Source: Thermoplasmata archaeon (GTDB lineage: Archaea > Thermoplasmatota > Thermoplasmata > Thermoplasmatales > GCA-001856825). From it: 60,211 nucleotides of DNA. Positions 19,894-28,743 of this stretch are shown piece by piece. Positions within the stretch are counted from its first letter, which is position 1, and the number at the start of each line of letters is the position of its first letter. The notes under the pieces were generated by a model. It was not told where the DNA came from and searched no databases. It saw only the letters and a list, made by a program, of their open reading frames with translations. Location: assembly GCA_023256475.1 (NCBI GenBank), contig JAGDXP010000008.1, forward strand, positions 1 to 60,211, in the 5' to 3' direction. The translations under genes and the position numbers were made by a program.

Positions 19894-22800
19894 ATGTTGA
19901 ACTCAATCCCACACACCTTGCAAGATTTAGATCTTTCTGCACACTTCAAGTGATAGAAGGAGCCGCAATACTCGCATTTTGCAGCTTCCATGCCGGGAAG
20001 AATCGCCCCCCTGCATGAAACACATACTAATTTGGAATTAGCCCTGAATTTGAAAAGGGTCTCAAGCTTCTTGATGGTGAATACCTTCTCATAGGGTGAA
20101 AAATCGACCAATTGACCGTATATTTTAAATGGTTCATCTTTACTAATATTATAATCGTAGATCAATTCAATCTCCTTGCCTGGCTCCATATCTCCAAGCG
20201 ATTTTTCCTGATCTAACCAAAGGATTGATGCGTCATATAGTTTCCAGTTTCCCGTATTCCTCAGGTTTATGCGCAGAATGAATTTCCTGTCACCTTTAGC
20301 CTTTCCATACTGCAGTACAACTTCAGGCCTAAGTTCCTTAGCTAATTCTTTTAGAGCATCTGTATCTTCCGGCCCAAGATTGTAGCCTTTTGAATTTAAT
20401 TCCTTAATCCTTTCCGCTAATCTGTTTACATCCACGATCTTCACCATGTATTCGTGTGGTATTATGCGCTTGGAAATTAACTCGACGAAAAGTGTTGAAT
20501 AATCTATTTCTCCACTGAGTACAGATTCCATATTTTTATCAATAGACAATGAATATTTCCTAACCTTTCCCCCTATTTCATCTTTTATGTTTACAAAAAT
20601 TTCAAGCATTTCTTTTATGTTGTTTGCATTTATGGAATCCAGTTTTATTTTAGTCTTAACTGTTTCTGCTTCAATGAAATATAGCAAAGCATTTTCTATA
20701 TCGGAGCTTAACTTTAATATGGCATTTAGATAAGACTTCAAAATGTTTACTTTCTCAGTAAAAAGATATTCACCAATTTTTTCCGGAACTCCAACATATA
20801 GTTTCAAATCGTAGTTCAATTCTGAGCCTAAATTTCTGAGGTCGTTTGTTGCTTTATCTACTATAGCTCCATAGGAACCTTCAAAATCAAGATTCAAATC
20901 CTTACAGTAATCTCCTAGAAGTGAATTAATACCAATTAGGCCCCTAACATACTTTAGATTTTTCTGAGTTTTTTCGCTAGCGCTCGTATTCTTATATTTA
21001 TTGTATTCAGATATAAGGTAATTTAAGGAATTATAGAGATTCGTGAAATCAAGATTTTTTATTGCATTTTCTAACTCTTTTAATTTTTCAAAGTTGCCAT
21101 TCCTGAACTCTGAGTCGCTGGAAAATAGGCTGTAATAATGGTTGGCTATTTTCAATAATCCAAGAAGGGGGAGGAAGTCTTTCAGGATTTCATATAGACC
21201 CAAATATGCCCCCAAGTAATCATTGTTGGTAACTTTCTTCAGGACTTCTGAATCATATTTTTTAGATAAATCAGGGTCTTTCAAGATATAATCTTTTACA
21301 AAGTCAATTGACATGTAGTGTAATATGGTATTGGTCACTTCTGCCAAAACATAGCTGTTATTCCTTTTCGCTACTTCACTTAATGCTCTGAAATAGGATC
21401 CTATGGGATCTGTTGAAATATTGACCAGTATTGATTCTTCAGTTCCCCTGTCTATTCCTTTTTCCTTTATTACCCTGAGTATTTTCTCCTTTATAGCTTC
21501 TTGAAAACTTCCTGGATTGGATACGTTGAAGAATATTTTGAATTCTTCATCAATCCCTCTTTTTATGATGAGATCTGGAGTCAAGTCTAGCGAATTCAGA
21601 TCCAGCTCTGTGTCCTGGAAGCATATGATCTTAATCAGATCCTCTGAAGATATTTTATTGGTATAATATAGATGAAGCGCCCTCGATGATATTATGGATA
21701 ACAGATCCTGTGATGTATCGTTTTCATTTATCAGGGCTTTGTACCATTTGAAATTACTTATCTTTTTTAGCATTTCCGATAACTTGATGGCCAAGATCCG
21801 GTCAGCCTCATCGCTAATTGCATTCCTGTCTTGAATACCAATTTCTTTTCTTATTAAATTTAGCGCCTCATTGCTGTTTTTCTCTATGGATTCCCGTACT
21901 GAATTTTTATATGATCCATACAGAGATATAAGATAATCAACATTCTGGGGTTCATCAGCCTCCTTCAAGTTTAAACCAATAACCCCATTGATTGAGCCTA
22001 TCATCTCGCCTACAATCTTTAGTTCCTTTTCCTTAATTTCCCGGAAGAGTTTAATTTTCAAAATCAGTTTATTGGTACTTGAAATCCTCTGCAGACTTTC
22101 ATTAATCCTCTGAAATTTTGGATTAATAGTTGAAAGCTTGCCATTTAGCATTCTCAATTCTCCCATTAGGGATTCCAGCTCTTCATTTGCTCTGGAATTC
22201 AAATTTTCTTCACATTTTTTATAATTTTCAATTAAGCGCTTAAGATTTCTTTCAGGTGCTGGGCATCCCTGATCGATTCCAATTTCTTTGAATTGGTTAA
22301 GTAAGGCAATATAACTTGAAGATATCTCATCTGCAATCTTATTATAAGTTTCCTGTAGTTTCTTAAATTGCTCAACAATGTGTATTTGTCTGTCGGTTTC
22401 TGAGTAATCTCTGCTTTCCGATATTCCGGTACCCAGCTCATCCAGGAATTTAATGGCTTCTTCCAATTCAACTTTCATTTCTTTGATTTTATCTTCTATG
22501 ACAATATTTATTGCTTCCTTGACATTATTCCACTTCCCCAGATCCACTTTATCTGAACTTGAAATATTTCTAAATTGGTTTAGAATATCTTCTGTGAACA
22601 TATTTTGATTGCTCTCAAGTACAGTTTCGTACATCTTTATTTCATTCTTTATGCTGGCTAGGGCATTTTTGAGGTTATCCAAGTTAGTTTCCAGATGATT
22701 CATCTTAGCAAGTGCTTCTTCTATCCTCTGAGACCTTATTAAATTTCTAATTTCCTCAATTTCATTTCTCACGCTCTGTTCCTGGATTAGCGACTGAATC

Positions 22801-23747
22801 GATTCCAGCTTTGAATTAAGGATGGTCAATTTTTTAATTGCGAAGTCCAGAAGTAGTGTATCAAGCTGGTCGCTGAGTTTCTTAAGCAACTGATATGTTT
22901 TAGAAGCATCCCCATAATTCTTTGTATCAATTGAGAGTAAACTCTCTTTTATTGATGATACGTCTACTCCTTTTTCTTCAAGCCTTAAAACCTTGGATCT
23001 TATCTCTTCCAAGGTTTTATCCAAGGTCTGTGAAACAAGTATGCGAAGCTTATTATTGTATTCTTCCATGTATGATAAGGATTTGTCGAGCTCAATATTC
23101 TTATAGCTATCCCTAGATTTTTCCTTCAAGTCCATTATATTATTGAAATCCACTTTATTCCTGATTAGAAAAGCTTCATTTTTAGATACTTCCATGAGTA
23201 AATTCTGCAACTTAAAAGAATAATCCCTCTTGACTCCGTTCAAATAGTTCACGCAATTATCTAATTCTGATAGAGGGTCTGAAATTTCGCATTTGATATG
23301 CTCTTTTATAAATTGAAATAGACCTTCCAGAGCTTGAATAATTTTAGGGATGTCTTCCAACCTAAAATCTGACTCTGCAAGCTTTAAAAATTCATTTATC
23401 TTTATTTCTAAGGATGTATCCTTATAAAACTCTAACAACTTTTTCAGGTTCTTAGCGACCTTCTCACGCATTAATCTTTGAAATTCTTCCAGTAAATCCT
23501 GCCTTAATACATCTAATGAATTTCTAACCCCGTCCAGATCCAATGCTTTTTTATTTAAAGTCTCCTTTAATGAATTTACTGCAAATTCCTCTTTCTGAAC
23601 GTTAACGTTCATCCTCCTTAGCATGGGTAAAAATTTTTCTAACTCCTCCAATTCCTTAATTAAATTGTTCCTTGTTTCCTGGATTTTCTTGGCTTCCTCT
23701 TGCAGCTTTTTGGCTATTTTTGTGGATTCGGCGAAAGGATTGGGCAT
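19890..23747 (-). CDS. Large coiled-coil protein with C-terminal RING-like zinc domain
   Basis: 1285 residues with no signal peptide. Residues from about 10 to 640 are dominated by Lys/Glu/Leu heptad-like helices (for example EELEKFLPMLRRMNVNVQKE), suggesting a long coiled coil. A helical, less charged middle follows, then a beta-sandwich-like stretch (FILRINLRNTGNWKLYDASI). The C-terminal zinc module (about 1240-1285) has the spacing C-x2-C-x12-C-x2-C-x4-H-x2-C-x6-C-x2-C, which fits a cross-brace RING/PHD-like fold. No Walker motifs were found, so it is not an SMC ATPase. It has its own AT-rich upstream region and is coupled to arcS downstream. The role is unknown; a scaffold or an archaeal RING-type protein are possible. 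Confidence 0.82.
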   Translation of the reverse strand: MPNPFAESTKIAKKLQEEAKKIQETRNNLIKELEELEKFLPMLRRMNVNVQKEEFAVNSLKETLNKKALDLDGVRNSLDVLRQDLLEEFQRLMREKVAKNLKKLLEFYKDTSLEIKINEFLKLAESDFRLEDIPKIIQALEGLFQFIKEHIKCEISDPLSELDNCVNYLNGVKRDYSFKLQNLLMEVSKNEAFLIRNKVDFNNIMDLKEKSRDSYKNIELDKSLSYMEEYNNKLRILVSQTLDKTLEEIRSKVLRLEEKGVDVSSIKESLLSIDTKNYGDASKTYQLLKKLSDQLDTLLLDFAIKKLTILNSKLESIQSLIQEQSVRNEIEEIRNLIRSQRIEEALAKMNHLETNLDNLKNALASIKNEIKMYETVLESNQNMFTEDILNQFRNISSSDKVDLGKWNNVKEAINIVIEDKIKEMKVELEEAIKFLDELGTGISESRDYSETDRQIHIVEQFKKLQETYNKIADEISSSYIALLNQFKEIGIDQGCPAPERNLKRLIENYKKCEENLNSRANEELESLMGELRMLNGKLSTINPKFQRINESLQRISSTNKLILKIKLFREIKEKELKIVGEMIGSINGVIGLNLKEADEPQNVDYLISLYGSYKNSVRESIEKNSNEALNLIRKEIGIQDRNAISDEADRILAIKLSEMLKKISNFKWYKALINENDTSQDLLSIISSRALHLYYTNKISSEDLIKIICFQDTELDLNSLDLTPDLIIKRGIDEEFKIFFNVSNPGSFQEAIKEKILRVIKEKGIDRGTEESILVNISTDPIGSYFRALSEVAKRNNSYVLAEVTNTILHYMSIDFVKDYILKDPDLSKKYDSEVLKKVTNNDYLGAYLGLYEILKDFLPLLGLLKIANHYYSLFSSDSEFRNGNFEKLKELENAIKNLDFTNLYNSLNYLISEYNKYKNTSASEKTQKNLKYVRGLIGINSLLGDYCKDLNLDFEGSYGAIVDKATNDLRNLGSELNYDLKLYVGVPEKIGEYLFTEKVNILKSYLNAILKLSSDIENALLYFIEAETVKTKIKLDSINANNIKEMLEIFVNIKDEIGGKVRKYSLSIDKNMESVLSGEIDYSTLFVELISKRIIPHEYMVKIVDVNRLAERIKELNSKGYNLGPEDTDALKELAKELRPEVVLQYGKAKGDRKFILRINLRNTGNWKLYDASILWLDQEKSLGDMEPGKEIELIYDYNISKDEPFKIYGQLVDFSPYEKVFTIKKLETLFKFRANSKLVCVSCRGAILPGMEAAKCEYCGSFYHLKCAERSKSCKVCGIEFNI

Positions 23748-23800
23748 ATTATATGATTAATTGTTTAATAGATTTAATATTTCTTGTTGGATTGTTAAAT

Positions 23801-24667
23801 CTATGTAGCAATTGAATAAATTAATATTGCTCCGAAATCATCATCGCTTCTGTAAAATGCATTTCTAACTTCCTGGTACTTGGATTTTAAATACTTCAAT
23901 ACACCTAATGCATCAGTTACGGAATTGTTCTGATTGTATATAATGATAACATAAACTCTCCTCACATATTCAGACTTAAAGGCACTGTCTATGGCCAAGA
24001 TATCTCTTTCAAGGATCTGAAAATTGCTTATATCATATTTTATAGTTATGACCCTGAGTGGACCAAATAGACTAGACATTTCCTTCAAGTCCCTCAGATT
24101 GAAACCGAGCAAGTTGCCATTGTTTAATATCAATTTCATTGTATATAAGAGTCGTTCTATTTTGTCACTATAGATTTTGGATATTTCGTTTATCCTGTAT
24201 GAGCTTTCCTTGGATATAATCTCTTCAGGATCCGATACTTCCATTATATCAACGCTCTCCCTTACTTCCTTGATGTAATCTGCATATCTATTTACGCTCA
24301 TTCCCAGTGGTATAACCAGCAATAAAATAACAAAACTTCCCCTTTTCGAAAGAAAATTGCATATAGCCCTAGCGAAAACTTCGTTAAATTTGTCCCCTAC
24401 TTGTGTTACAATCAAAGAGACTCTTGCAAATGTAAATTTCAATAAATTATCCCTTTCATATTCGAGAATTGAATTTATTTCTTGAGAAATTGTGTAATCA
24501 AACTCCTTCATAACAAAAATAGCCCTTGTGTCAACATTGGAGTGGTGCTTGTTCAATATTGATACCGTTTCAAATTCGTTAGTTAATTTTGAAATCAGAT
24601 TGGAAGAATATTCCCCGATCCCGATGATTCTTATCTCATCATTATTGGGGCCCTTCATTTCCTGCAT
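23801..24667 (-). CDS. Degenerate FtsZ/tubulin-superfamily protein (probable pseudo-GTPase)
   Basis: 288 residues that can be laid along FtsZ from end to end. IRIIGIGEYSSNLISKL (12-28) matches the first strand and T1 loop (normally GxGGxGxN). VSLIVTQVGDKFNEVFARAI (83-102) takes the place of the strand and T4 loop, where GGGTGTG is replaced by QVGDKFNE. The stretch ILLLVIPLGMSVNRYADYI (114-132) ending in VDIMEV matches the strand and helix after T4. LILNNGNLLGFNLRDLK (179-195) matches helix H7 and the T7 loop, with NxDxxD changed to GFNLRD. The C-terminal half ends with DDFGAILIYSIAT, like the FtsZ C-terminal domain. GTP-binding and catalytic residues are therefore mostly lost. It overlaps the RHH gene by 26 bases. 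The alternative start is 24658. Confidence 0.72.
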   Translation of the reverse strand: MQEMKGPNNDEIRIIGIGEYSSNLISKLTNEFETVSILNKHHSNVDTRAIFVMKEFDYTISQEINSILEYERDNLLKFTFARVSLIVTQVGDKFNEVFARAICNFLSKRGSFVILLLVIPLGMSVNRYADYIKEVRESVDIMEVSDPEEIISKESSYRINEISKIYSDKIERLLYTMKLILNNGNLLGFNLRDLKEMSSLFGPLRVITIKYDISNFQILERDILAIDSAFKSEYVRRVYVIIIYNQNNSVTDALGVLKYLKSKYQEVRNAFYRSDDDFGAILIYSIAT

Positions 24668-24998
24668 CCTTTCTTAAATTTTCGTTCTGAATTTCTCTTA
24701 GCCTTCTTCTAATATATTCCCTCACTGCTATCCTTATAAGATCCTCTTCATCAACAGCTTCACCATTTTCTATGGCATTTATGATTTGATTAATCTCGCT
24801 CCTAGACAAGCGAACGCTTATCTTCTGAGCAGGCCCCTCATGGGCGAGCTCCTCGAGGAATGAATCTATAGCCTGCCTTATGAAGTCAGATAAGTTTTTA
24901 AATTTACCTTCGGCTATTAGTCTCTCAATTTTCTCCAGAGAATCTGGAGGTAGGCGAACTGTTATCCTTGATTGTGATTTTTCATCTGACAAAGTCAT
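24642..24998 (-). CDS. Tandem ribbon-helix-helix DNA-binding protein
   Basis: 118 residues containing two RHH units. The first (about 10-50) is SRITVRLPPDSLEKIERLI followed by NLSDFIRQAI. The second (about 58-100) is KISVRLSRSEINQIINAI followed by DLIRIAVREYIRR. Two units in one chain could act as a pseudo-dimer. A GGGAAGTG ribosome site precedes the ATG. Euryarchaeal cell-division genes are known to include CdrS-type RHH regulators next to ftsZ; the pairing here with an FtsZ-like gene suggests a related role. A palindrome directly downstream of its TATA box suggests autoregulation. Confidence 0.88.
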   Translation of the reverse strand: MTLSDEKSQSRITVRLPPDSLEKIERLIAEGKFKNLSDFIRQAIDSFLEELAHEGPAQKISVRLSRSEINQIINAIENGEAVDEEDLIRIAVREYIRRRLREIQNENLRKDAGNEGPQ

Positions 24999-25025
24999 TT
25001 CACTTCCCTAATTCTGTCAGACATT

Positions 25026-25043
25026 ATATCACTATCATGATAT
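25026..25043. promoter_or_regulatory. Palindromic operator candidate upstream of the RHH gene
   Basis: ATATCA-CTATCA-TGATAT has perfect six-base arms. It abuts the TATA-like element (minus strand ACTTATATA, 25041-25049) and covers the start of transcription expected about 25 bases downstream. RHH proteins typically bind such short inverted or direct repeats, so self-repression of the RHH/FtsZ-like operon is the simplest reading. Confidence 0.5.
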
Positions 25044-25169
25044 ATAAGTTTTATGAATTTCAATCTGCTTGACTGATTATATTTTATCCCTTAAATGGAG
25101 CCTAATGTTAATTTGTAGTTCAATGCCGCTTGCCGTTAGTTTAAATAGATCGTAGTTCATTACCAATTA

Positions 25170-25538
25170 ATGATCAGGGGAAGAGTAAATGAAAGGCAGG
25201 TCAAACGAATGATGCAACAAATGGGAATCAAGTCCAATGACATTGAAGGTGTTATTGAGGTTAAAATTATATTGAAGGATAAAACCATAGTTATAAAAGA
25301 GCCAAATGTCAGCGTTATTGAGGTTCAAGGTAACAAAACATACACCGTGGTGGGGAAGGAGGAAATCATTCAGGGAAAGGATGATAAACAAACAATCGAA
25401 GATGTAAATTTAAAGGAAGAAGACATAAAACTAGTTATGGAAAAGGCAGGAGTAACTAGAGACAAGGCCATTGAGGCCCTAAAATCCAACAATTACATGG
25501 TTGCAGAGGCCATAATTTATTGCATGACCCAAAGATGA
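25170..25538 (+). CDS. nac: Nascent polypeptide-associated complex protein (archaeal NAC)
   Basis: 122 residues; a ribosome-associated chaperone for nascent chains. The N-terminal basic segment (NERQVKRMMQQMGIKSNDI) leads into the NAC beta-barrel (VIEVKIILKDKTIVIKEP, VSVIEVQGNKTYTVVG). The C-terminal UBA domain is LVMEKAGVTRDKAIEALKSN. All expected parts are present for a homodimeric archaeal NAC. A TTTAAATAG element about 25 bases before the ATG suggests a leaderless transcript. Its stop overlaps the start of the CCA-adding enzyme (ATGA). Confidence 0.95.
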   Translation: MIRGRVNERQVKRMMQQMGIKSNDIEGVIEVKIILKDKTIVIKEPNVSVIEVQGNKTYTVVGKEEIIQGKDDKQTIEDVNLKEEDIKLVMEKAGVTRDKAIEALKSNNYMVAEAIIYCMTQR

Positions 25539-26824
25539 AGTTGATGAACAGGGAATACCTTCTTGAATCAATAAAGAAAAAGGAAAATGAGTACGAATTC
25601 ATAAATAAATTGATTGAAAATTTCAGAAGAGAATTAGAGGAAATAATAAATAAAAATAATTGGAACGCTGAGTTCTTTCTGGGAGGTTCTGTCGCTAAAG
25701 GTACGGATTTATTGGATTCTGACTTGGATTTTTTCATATTGTTTCATGAAGACTTTAAACCTTTGGAAATAATTGAAACGTTAAAAAAATATTATAAGGA
25801 TGCCATTGAAAATTATTCAGAACATCCGTATATAACTCTCAAAAGGAATGGAATAGAAATAGATATTGTACCGGCTTTCTATATTGAAGAAGGAGAAAGA
25901 ATTAAGACTGCTGTTGACCGTACCCCATTGCACGTTAAATTCGTGAAGAGTCACCTTTCTGATTTTCAAAAGGACGAAGCGAGAATATTCAAATACTTTC
26001 TGAAAAAGATTGGCATTTATGGAGCGGAGGCGTCTGTCAGAGGCTTTTCTGGATATGCTGCTGAATTACTCATTTATAAATTTGGGGGCTTTCACAATGT
26101 TTTGGATTTTTTCAAATCTAAGAGTCCGCCTATTATCATAGAAATTGTTGAAAAACAAAAAACAGATTATTCCAAATTTAGAGAACCACTAATACTGATA
26201 GATCCTGTGGACCCTGACAGGAACGTGACCGCAAACGTATCACTGGAGAATCTCTGGACACTAATAGCCGCTTCTAAATTATTCTCATGGGAAACTTCAG
26301 ATAAATTCTTCAACCCTACACAGAGGAGTTATAAAGTCCCTGAAAATGCAATAGGCTTACTCATAAATTGTAGAAAATGTAAAGAAGACATAGTGGTTTC
26401 AAATCTCAGAAGAGTTGCTCAATCGATATCCAACAATGCTCTGCTTTATGGATTCAAGATTCAATATTCATCAACAATATTTTTGGGGAATTCTGGAATG
26501 ATAATTTTTTTGCCTGAAGCTAACTTCCTTGGATCGACTTATCTACATAAGGGACCAAAGATTGATAGGGGAAATTTGGAGGATTTTGCAAAAAAATGGG
26601 CTAATAATTTAGAGTATGGACCACCCTTCATCATAAATGATACTGTATATGTAATTGCCAAAAGGAAATTTACCAATTTCAATGAATTCTTGGAGAAGGA
26701 AATCGAAAATGTCAAATTTGCTGGCGACCTTGATAGGGATTCAATAAAGATACTAGATTTTAAGGAAATTGAAAAATTGTTAAGCAATGGGATAATAGAC
26801 AGACCTCTTAACTTTTTTGTTTAA
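25535..26824 (+). CDS. cca: CCA-adding enzyme (tRNA nucleotidyltransferase, class I archaeal)
   Basis: Adds or repairs the 3' CCA of tRNAs; needed here because the tRNA-Lys gene does not encode CCA. 429 residues from the ATG at 25535, which overlaps the NAC stop; 25544 is an alternative. The nucleotidyltransferase core has GGSVAKGTDLLDSDLDFFIL, with the metal-binding DxD pair. A third acidic segment, EIDIVPAF, follows, then KSHLSDFQKDEARIFKYFLK and RGFSGYAAELLIYKFGGF, typical of the archaeal class I enzyme. The C-terminal third ends convergently against the next gene with overlapping stops. Confidence 0.95.
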   Translation: MKLMNREYLLESIKKKENEYEFINKLIENFRRELEEIINKNNWNAEFFLGGSVAKGTDLLDSDLDFFILFHEDFKPLEIIETLKKYYKDAIENYSEHPYITLKRNGIEIDIVPAFYIEEGERIKTAVDRTPLHVKFVKSHLSDFQKDEARIFKYFLKKIGIYGAEASVRGFSGYAAELLIYKFGGFHNVLDFFKSKSPPIIIEIVEKQKTDYSKFREPLILIDPVDPDRNVTANVSLENLWTLIAASKLFSWETSDKFFNPTQRSYKVPENAIGLLINCRKCKEDIVVSNLRRVAQSISNNALLYGFKIQYSSTIFLGNSGMIIFLPEANFLGSTYLHKGPKIDRGNLEDFAKKWANNLEYGPPFIINDTVYVIAKRKFTNFNEFLEKEIENVKFAGDLDRDSIKILDFKEIEKLLSNGIIDRPLNFFV

Positions 26825-27120
26825 GTTACATTGAGCGCAATAATCCAGAAGGAAATAAATGTGAACAGTGTAAGCAAGAATGCTATAAAGTAGTCGCTTG
26901 ACTTCTTTGTATAATAATTTGCTCTCCTAATCAGTGAAATTGATATTATCAATGTAAGAATAAGAAGCAACCCACCAACCCAGGTGTAATTCATTCCTAA
27001 AAGACCCGATAAAATACCGAGCATGAGAGATATTAGGAAGGATAATAGCATCACCTTTCCTCTCATAATATCTGCCTTGGCATAGTTTTCTCTTGAAAAC
27101 TCCGTATTTACTCCTTCCAT
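26821..27120 (-). CDS. Small membrane protein of unknown function
   Basis: 99 residues with an N-terminal polar segment (about 1-22) and three predicted helices: VMLLSFLISLMLGILSGLLG, GGLLLILTLIISISLI, and a C-terminal FIAFLLTLFTFISFWIIAL. No motif is recognised. Its ATG lies inside the end of tpiA (13-base overlap), so it is translated with the glycolytic gene. The product may be a conserved archaeal small membrane protein, but no function can be assigned. Confidence 0.75.
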   Translation of the reverse strand: MEGVNTEFSRENYAKADIMRGKVMLLSFLISLMLGILSGLLGMNYTWVGGLLLILTLIISISLIRRANYYTKKSSDYFIAFLLTLFTFISFWIIALNVT

Positions 27121-27752
27121 ACTAGCATCTCCTGAATAGCCTTAATGGGATTCTTGGATAAAACTATTCCCGATGCAACTAGGATTCCCTTAGCACCCAA
27201 TTCTATGCTCTTTTCTACATCTTCCCTAGTTTTAATACCAGCGCCAACTATGAAGGTGGATTTCTCACCAATTATTCTAGCAGCTTCCTGTATAATTTCC
27301 GGCTTTGATTTGGACACAGAAATGTTTCCACCAATCAGTTCTGGAGGCTCGTATGCTATGAAGTCGGGCCTCAATTCCAGAAACTTTCTTATCTCATCAA
27401 GCGATTCTGCGCATACTATTGTCTCTATGCGATTTTCTTTGCATAATTCAATTGTCTTTTTCAAATCAACTTCGTTTATCCTTTTCTCCGAATGGTTGAG
27501 CAAGACTCCCTTGATACCATATTCAGGCAGCAAATCAACTGGTATGTGGCCAGTTTTAGCACCGGATAAAACTGGATCAGCATGCTGAATAAATTTTTTC
27601 AGTTTGGTACGAACCATTGCATCCAAAGGGTTCAGAACAGGAATTATCCTATCCTCATTTGGAAAATTTTCTTCTATCTCTTTTATCAGTTTAATAGAAT
27701 TTTCTGCTGTTGCTTCTCTGTAAGCTTTAAAATTAATAAATAAAAAATACAT
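27108..27752 (-). CDS. tpiA: Triosephosphate isomerase (archaeal type)
   Basis: Interconverts dihydroxyacetone phosphate and glyceraldehyde 3-phosphate. 214 residues, the compact archaeal form. Landmarks are FINFKAYREA (substrate Asn and Lys at the N-terminus), LLNHSEKR (catalytic His), YEPPELIG (catalytic Glu) and the phosphate loops VGAGIKTREDVE and GILVASGIVL. The start ATG lies six bases after the peroxiredoxin stop, so it belongs to a prx-tpiA-membrane protein operon. Confidence 0.96.
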   Translation of the reverse strand: MYFLFINFKAYREATAENSIKLIKEIEENFPNEDRIIPVLNPLDAMVRTKLKKFIQHADPVLSGAKTGHIPVDLLPEYGIKGVLLNHSEKRINEVDLKKTIELCKENRIETIVCAESLDEIRKFLELRPDFIAYEPPELIGGNISVSKSKPEIIQEAARIIGEKSTFIVGAGIKTREDVEKSIELGAKGILVASGIVLSKNPIKAIQEMLVWKE

Positions 27753-27758
27753 AAAGCT

Positions 27759-28217
27759 CTAATTCAATTTAGATAGCACTTCTTCTATTTCCTTGTAATT
27801 AGGCTCTACTCCTGGATTTTCTGATACCCATTTGTAAACTATATTGAAATTTTTATCCAGTATGAATACGGCTCTCTTGGCTACTTTTAATCCCTTTATA
27901 TTTGCAAAATTATCGTGCAATCCTCCATATTTTGCACTTACTTCCTTGTTAAAATCGCTGAGCAGTTCAAAATTGAGACCATTTTGGGCCTTGAATGCTG
28001 CCAAACTGAACGGATGATCGACACTTATTCCAAAGACTTTTGCATTGAACTTGTTGAATTTTGCCATACTGTCCCTAAAGGTACATAATTCCTTAGTGCA
28101 AACGCTGGTAAAGGCACCGGGGAAGAAAGCCAGTACGATTGGCGATCCTTTATGGCTAGACAATTTTACCATTTTTAACTCCGTATTCGGCAATTCAAAA
28201 TCTATTGCAGTTTCCAT
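27759..28217 (-). CDS. Peroxiredoxin (AhpC/TSA, BCP-like)
   Basis: Thiol peroxidase that reduces peroxides in the cytoplasm. 152 residues with the thioredoxin fold and active site FPGAFTSVCTKELC: the PxxxTxxC motif carries the peroxidatic Cys, and a second Cys five residues on is the resolving position of BCP-type atypical two-Cys enzymes. A terminal segment KRAVFILDKNFNIVYKWV is normal for the family. It heads the operon with tpiA. Confidence 0.92.
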   Translation of the reverse strand: METAIDFELPNTELKMVKLSSHKGSPIVLAFFPGAFTSVCTKELCTFRDSMAKFNKFNAKVFGISVDHPFSLAAFKAQNGLNFELLSDFNKEVSAKYGGLHDNFANIKGLKVAKRAVFILDKNFNIVYKWVSENPGVEPNYKEIEEVLSKLN

Positions 28218-28247
28218 GGTTCATGATTATTCTGTAATATTTTATTG

Positions 28248-28736
28248 TTATGCCCTCTTATTTGAATCTAATCTCTTCTTCCTGGCCAGATATCTCTGGT
28301 AACCTTCTTCAAATAATTTCTTATCTTCTTCTGTTTCGACCTTTAATTTAGGCACATCCGTGGGTTTACCATTTTCGTCTATGGCAACCAAAGTTATTAT
28401 AGCCCTTCCAGTGAAATGTATTTCGTCCTTGAAAAGATCTTCTGCATAGACTTCCACTCCAACTTCCATTGAAGATCTCCCCACGAAATTTAGCCTTGCC
28501 TTTAGCTTAACAAGATTACCTATGTGAACTGGATACAGAAAATCCATATGTTCTATGGAGGCTGTAACCACATTCTTTCTGCAATGCCGAACTGCAACAA
28601 TTCCTCCTATTTCATCTATCATCTTCAGAATGGTACCCCCAAAAACATTTCCCATGGGATTTGCATCTGGTGGAAGCATTAGCCTAGATATTTCTGAATA
28701 GCTTTCCGAAGGAGATTTTTCAGTTATTTTATCCAT
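28248..28736 (-). CDS. Acyl-CoA thioesterase, hot-dog fold
   Basis: Hydrolyses acyl-CoA to free acid and CoA. 162 residues. Motifs are SRLMLPPDANPMGNVFGGTI (conserved Asn/Asp and GG of YciA/BFIT-type thioesterases), MIDEIGGIVAVRHC and GRAIITLVAIDENGKP; the C-terminus is a charged helix rich in Lys and Glu. Two palindromes lie just upstream, one overlapping its TATA region, suggesting control by a dedicated repressor. It faces away from the acyl-CoA synthetase gene. Confidence 0.92.
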   Translation of the reverse strand: MDKITEKSPSESYSEISRLMLPPDANPMGNVFGGTILKMIDEIGGIVAVRHCRKNVVTASIEHMDFLYPVHIGNLVKLKARLNFVGRSSMEVGVEVYAEDLFKDEIHFTGRAIITLVAIDENGKPTDVPKLKVETEEDKKLFEEGYQRYLARKKRLDSNKRA

Positions 28737-28743
28737 GGAATCA

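Noticed and set aside
19890-23747. SMC/Rad50-like ATPase
   Set aside because: Despite the coiled coil there is no Walker A near the N-terminus and no signature or Walker B at the C-terminus.
24642-24998. Antitoxin of a toxin-antitoxin pair
   Set aside because: Tandem RHH proteins can be antitoxins, but the overlapping partner resembles FtsZ, not a toxin family.
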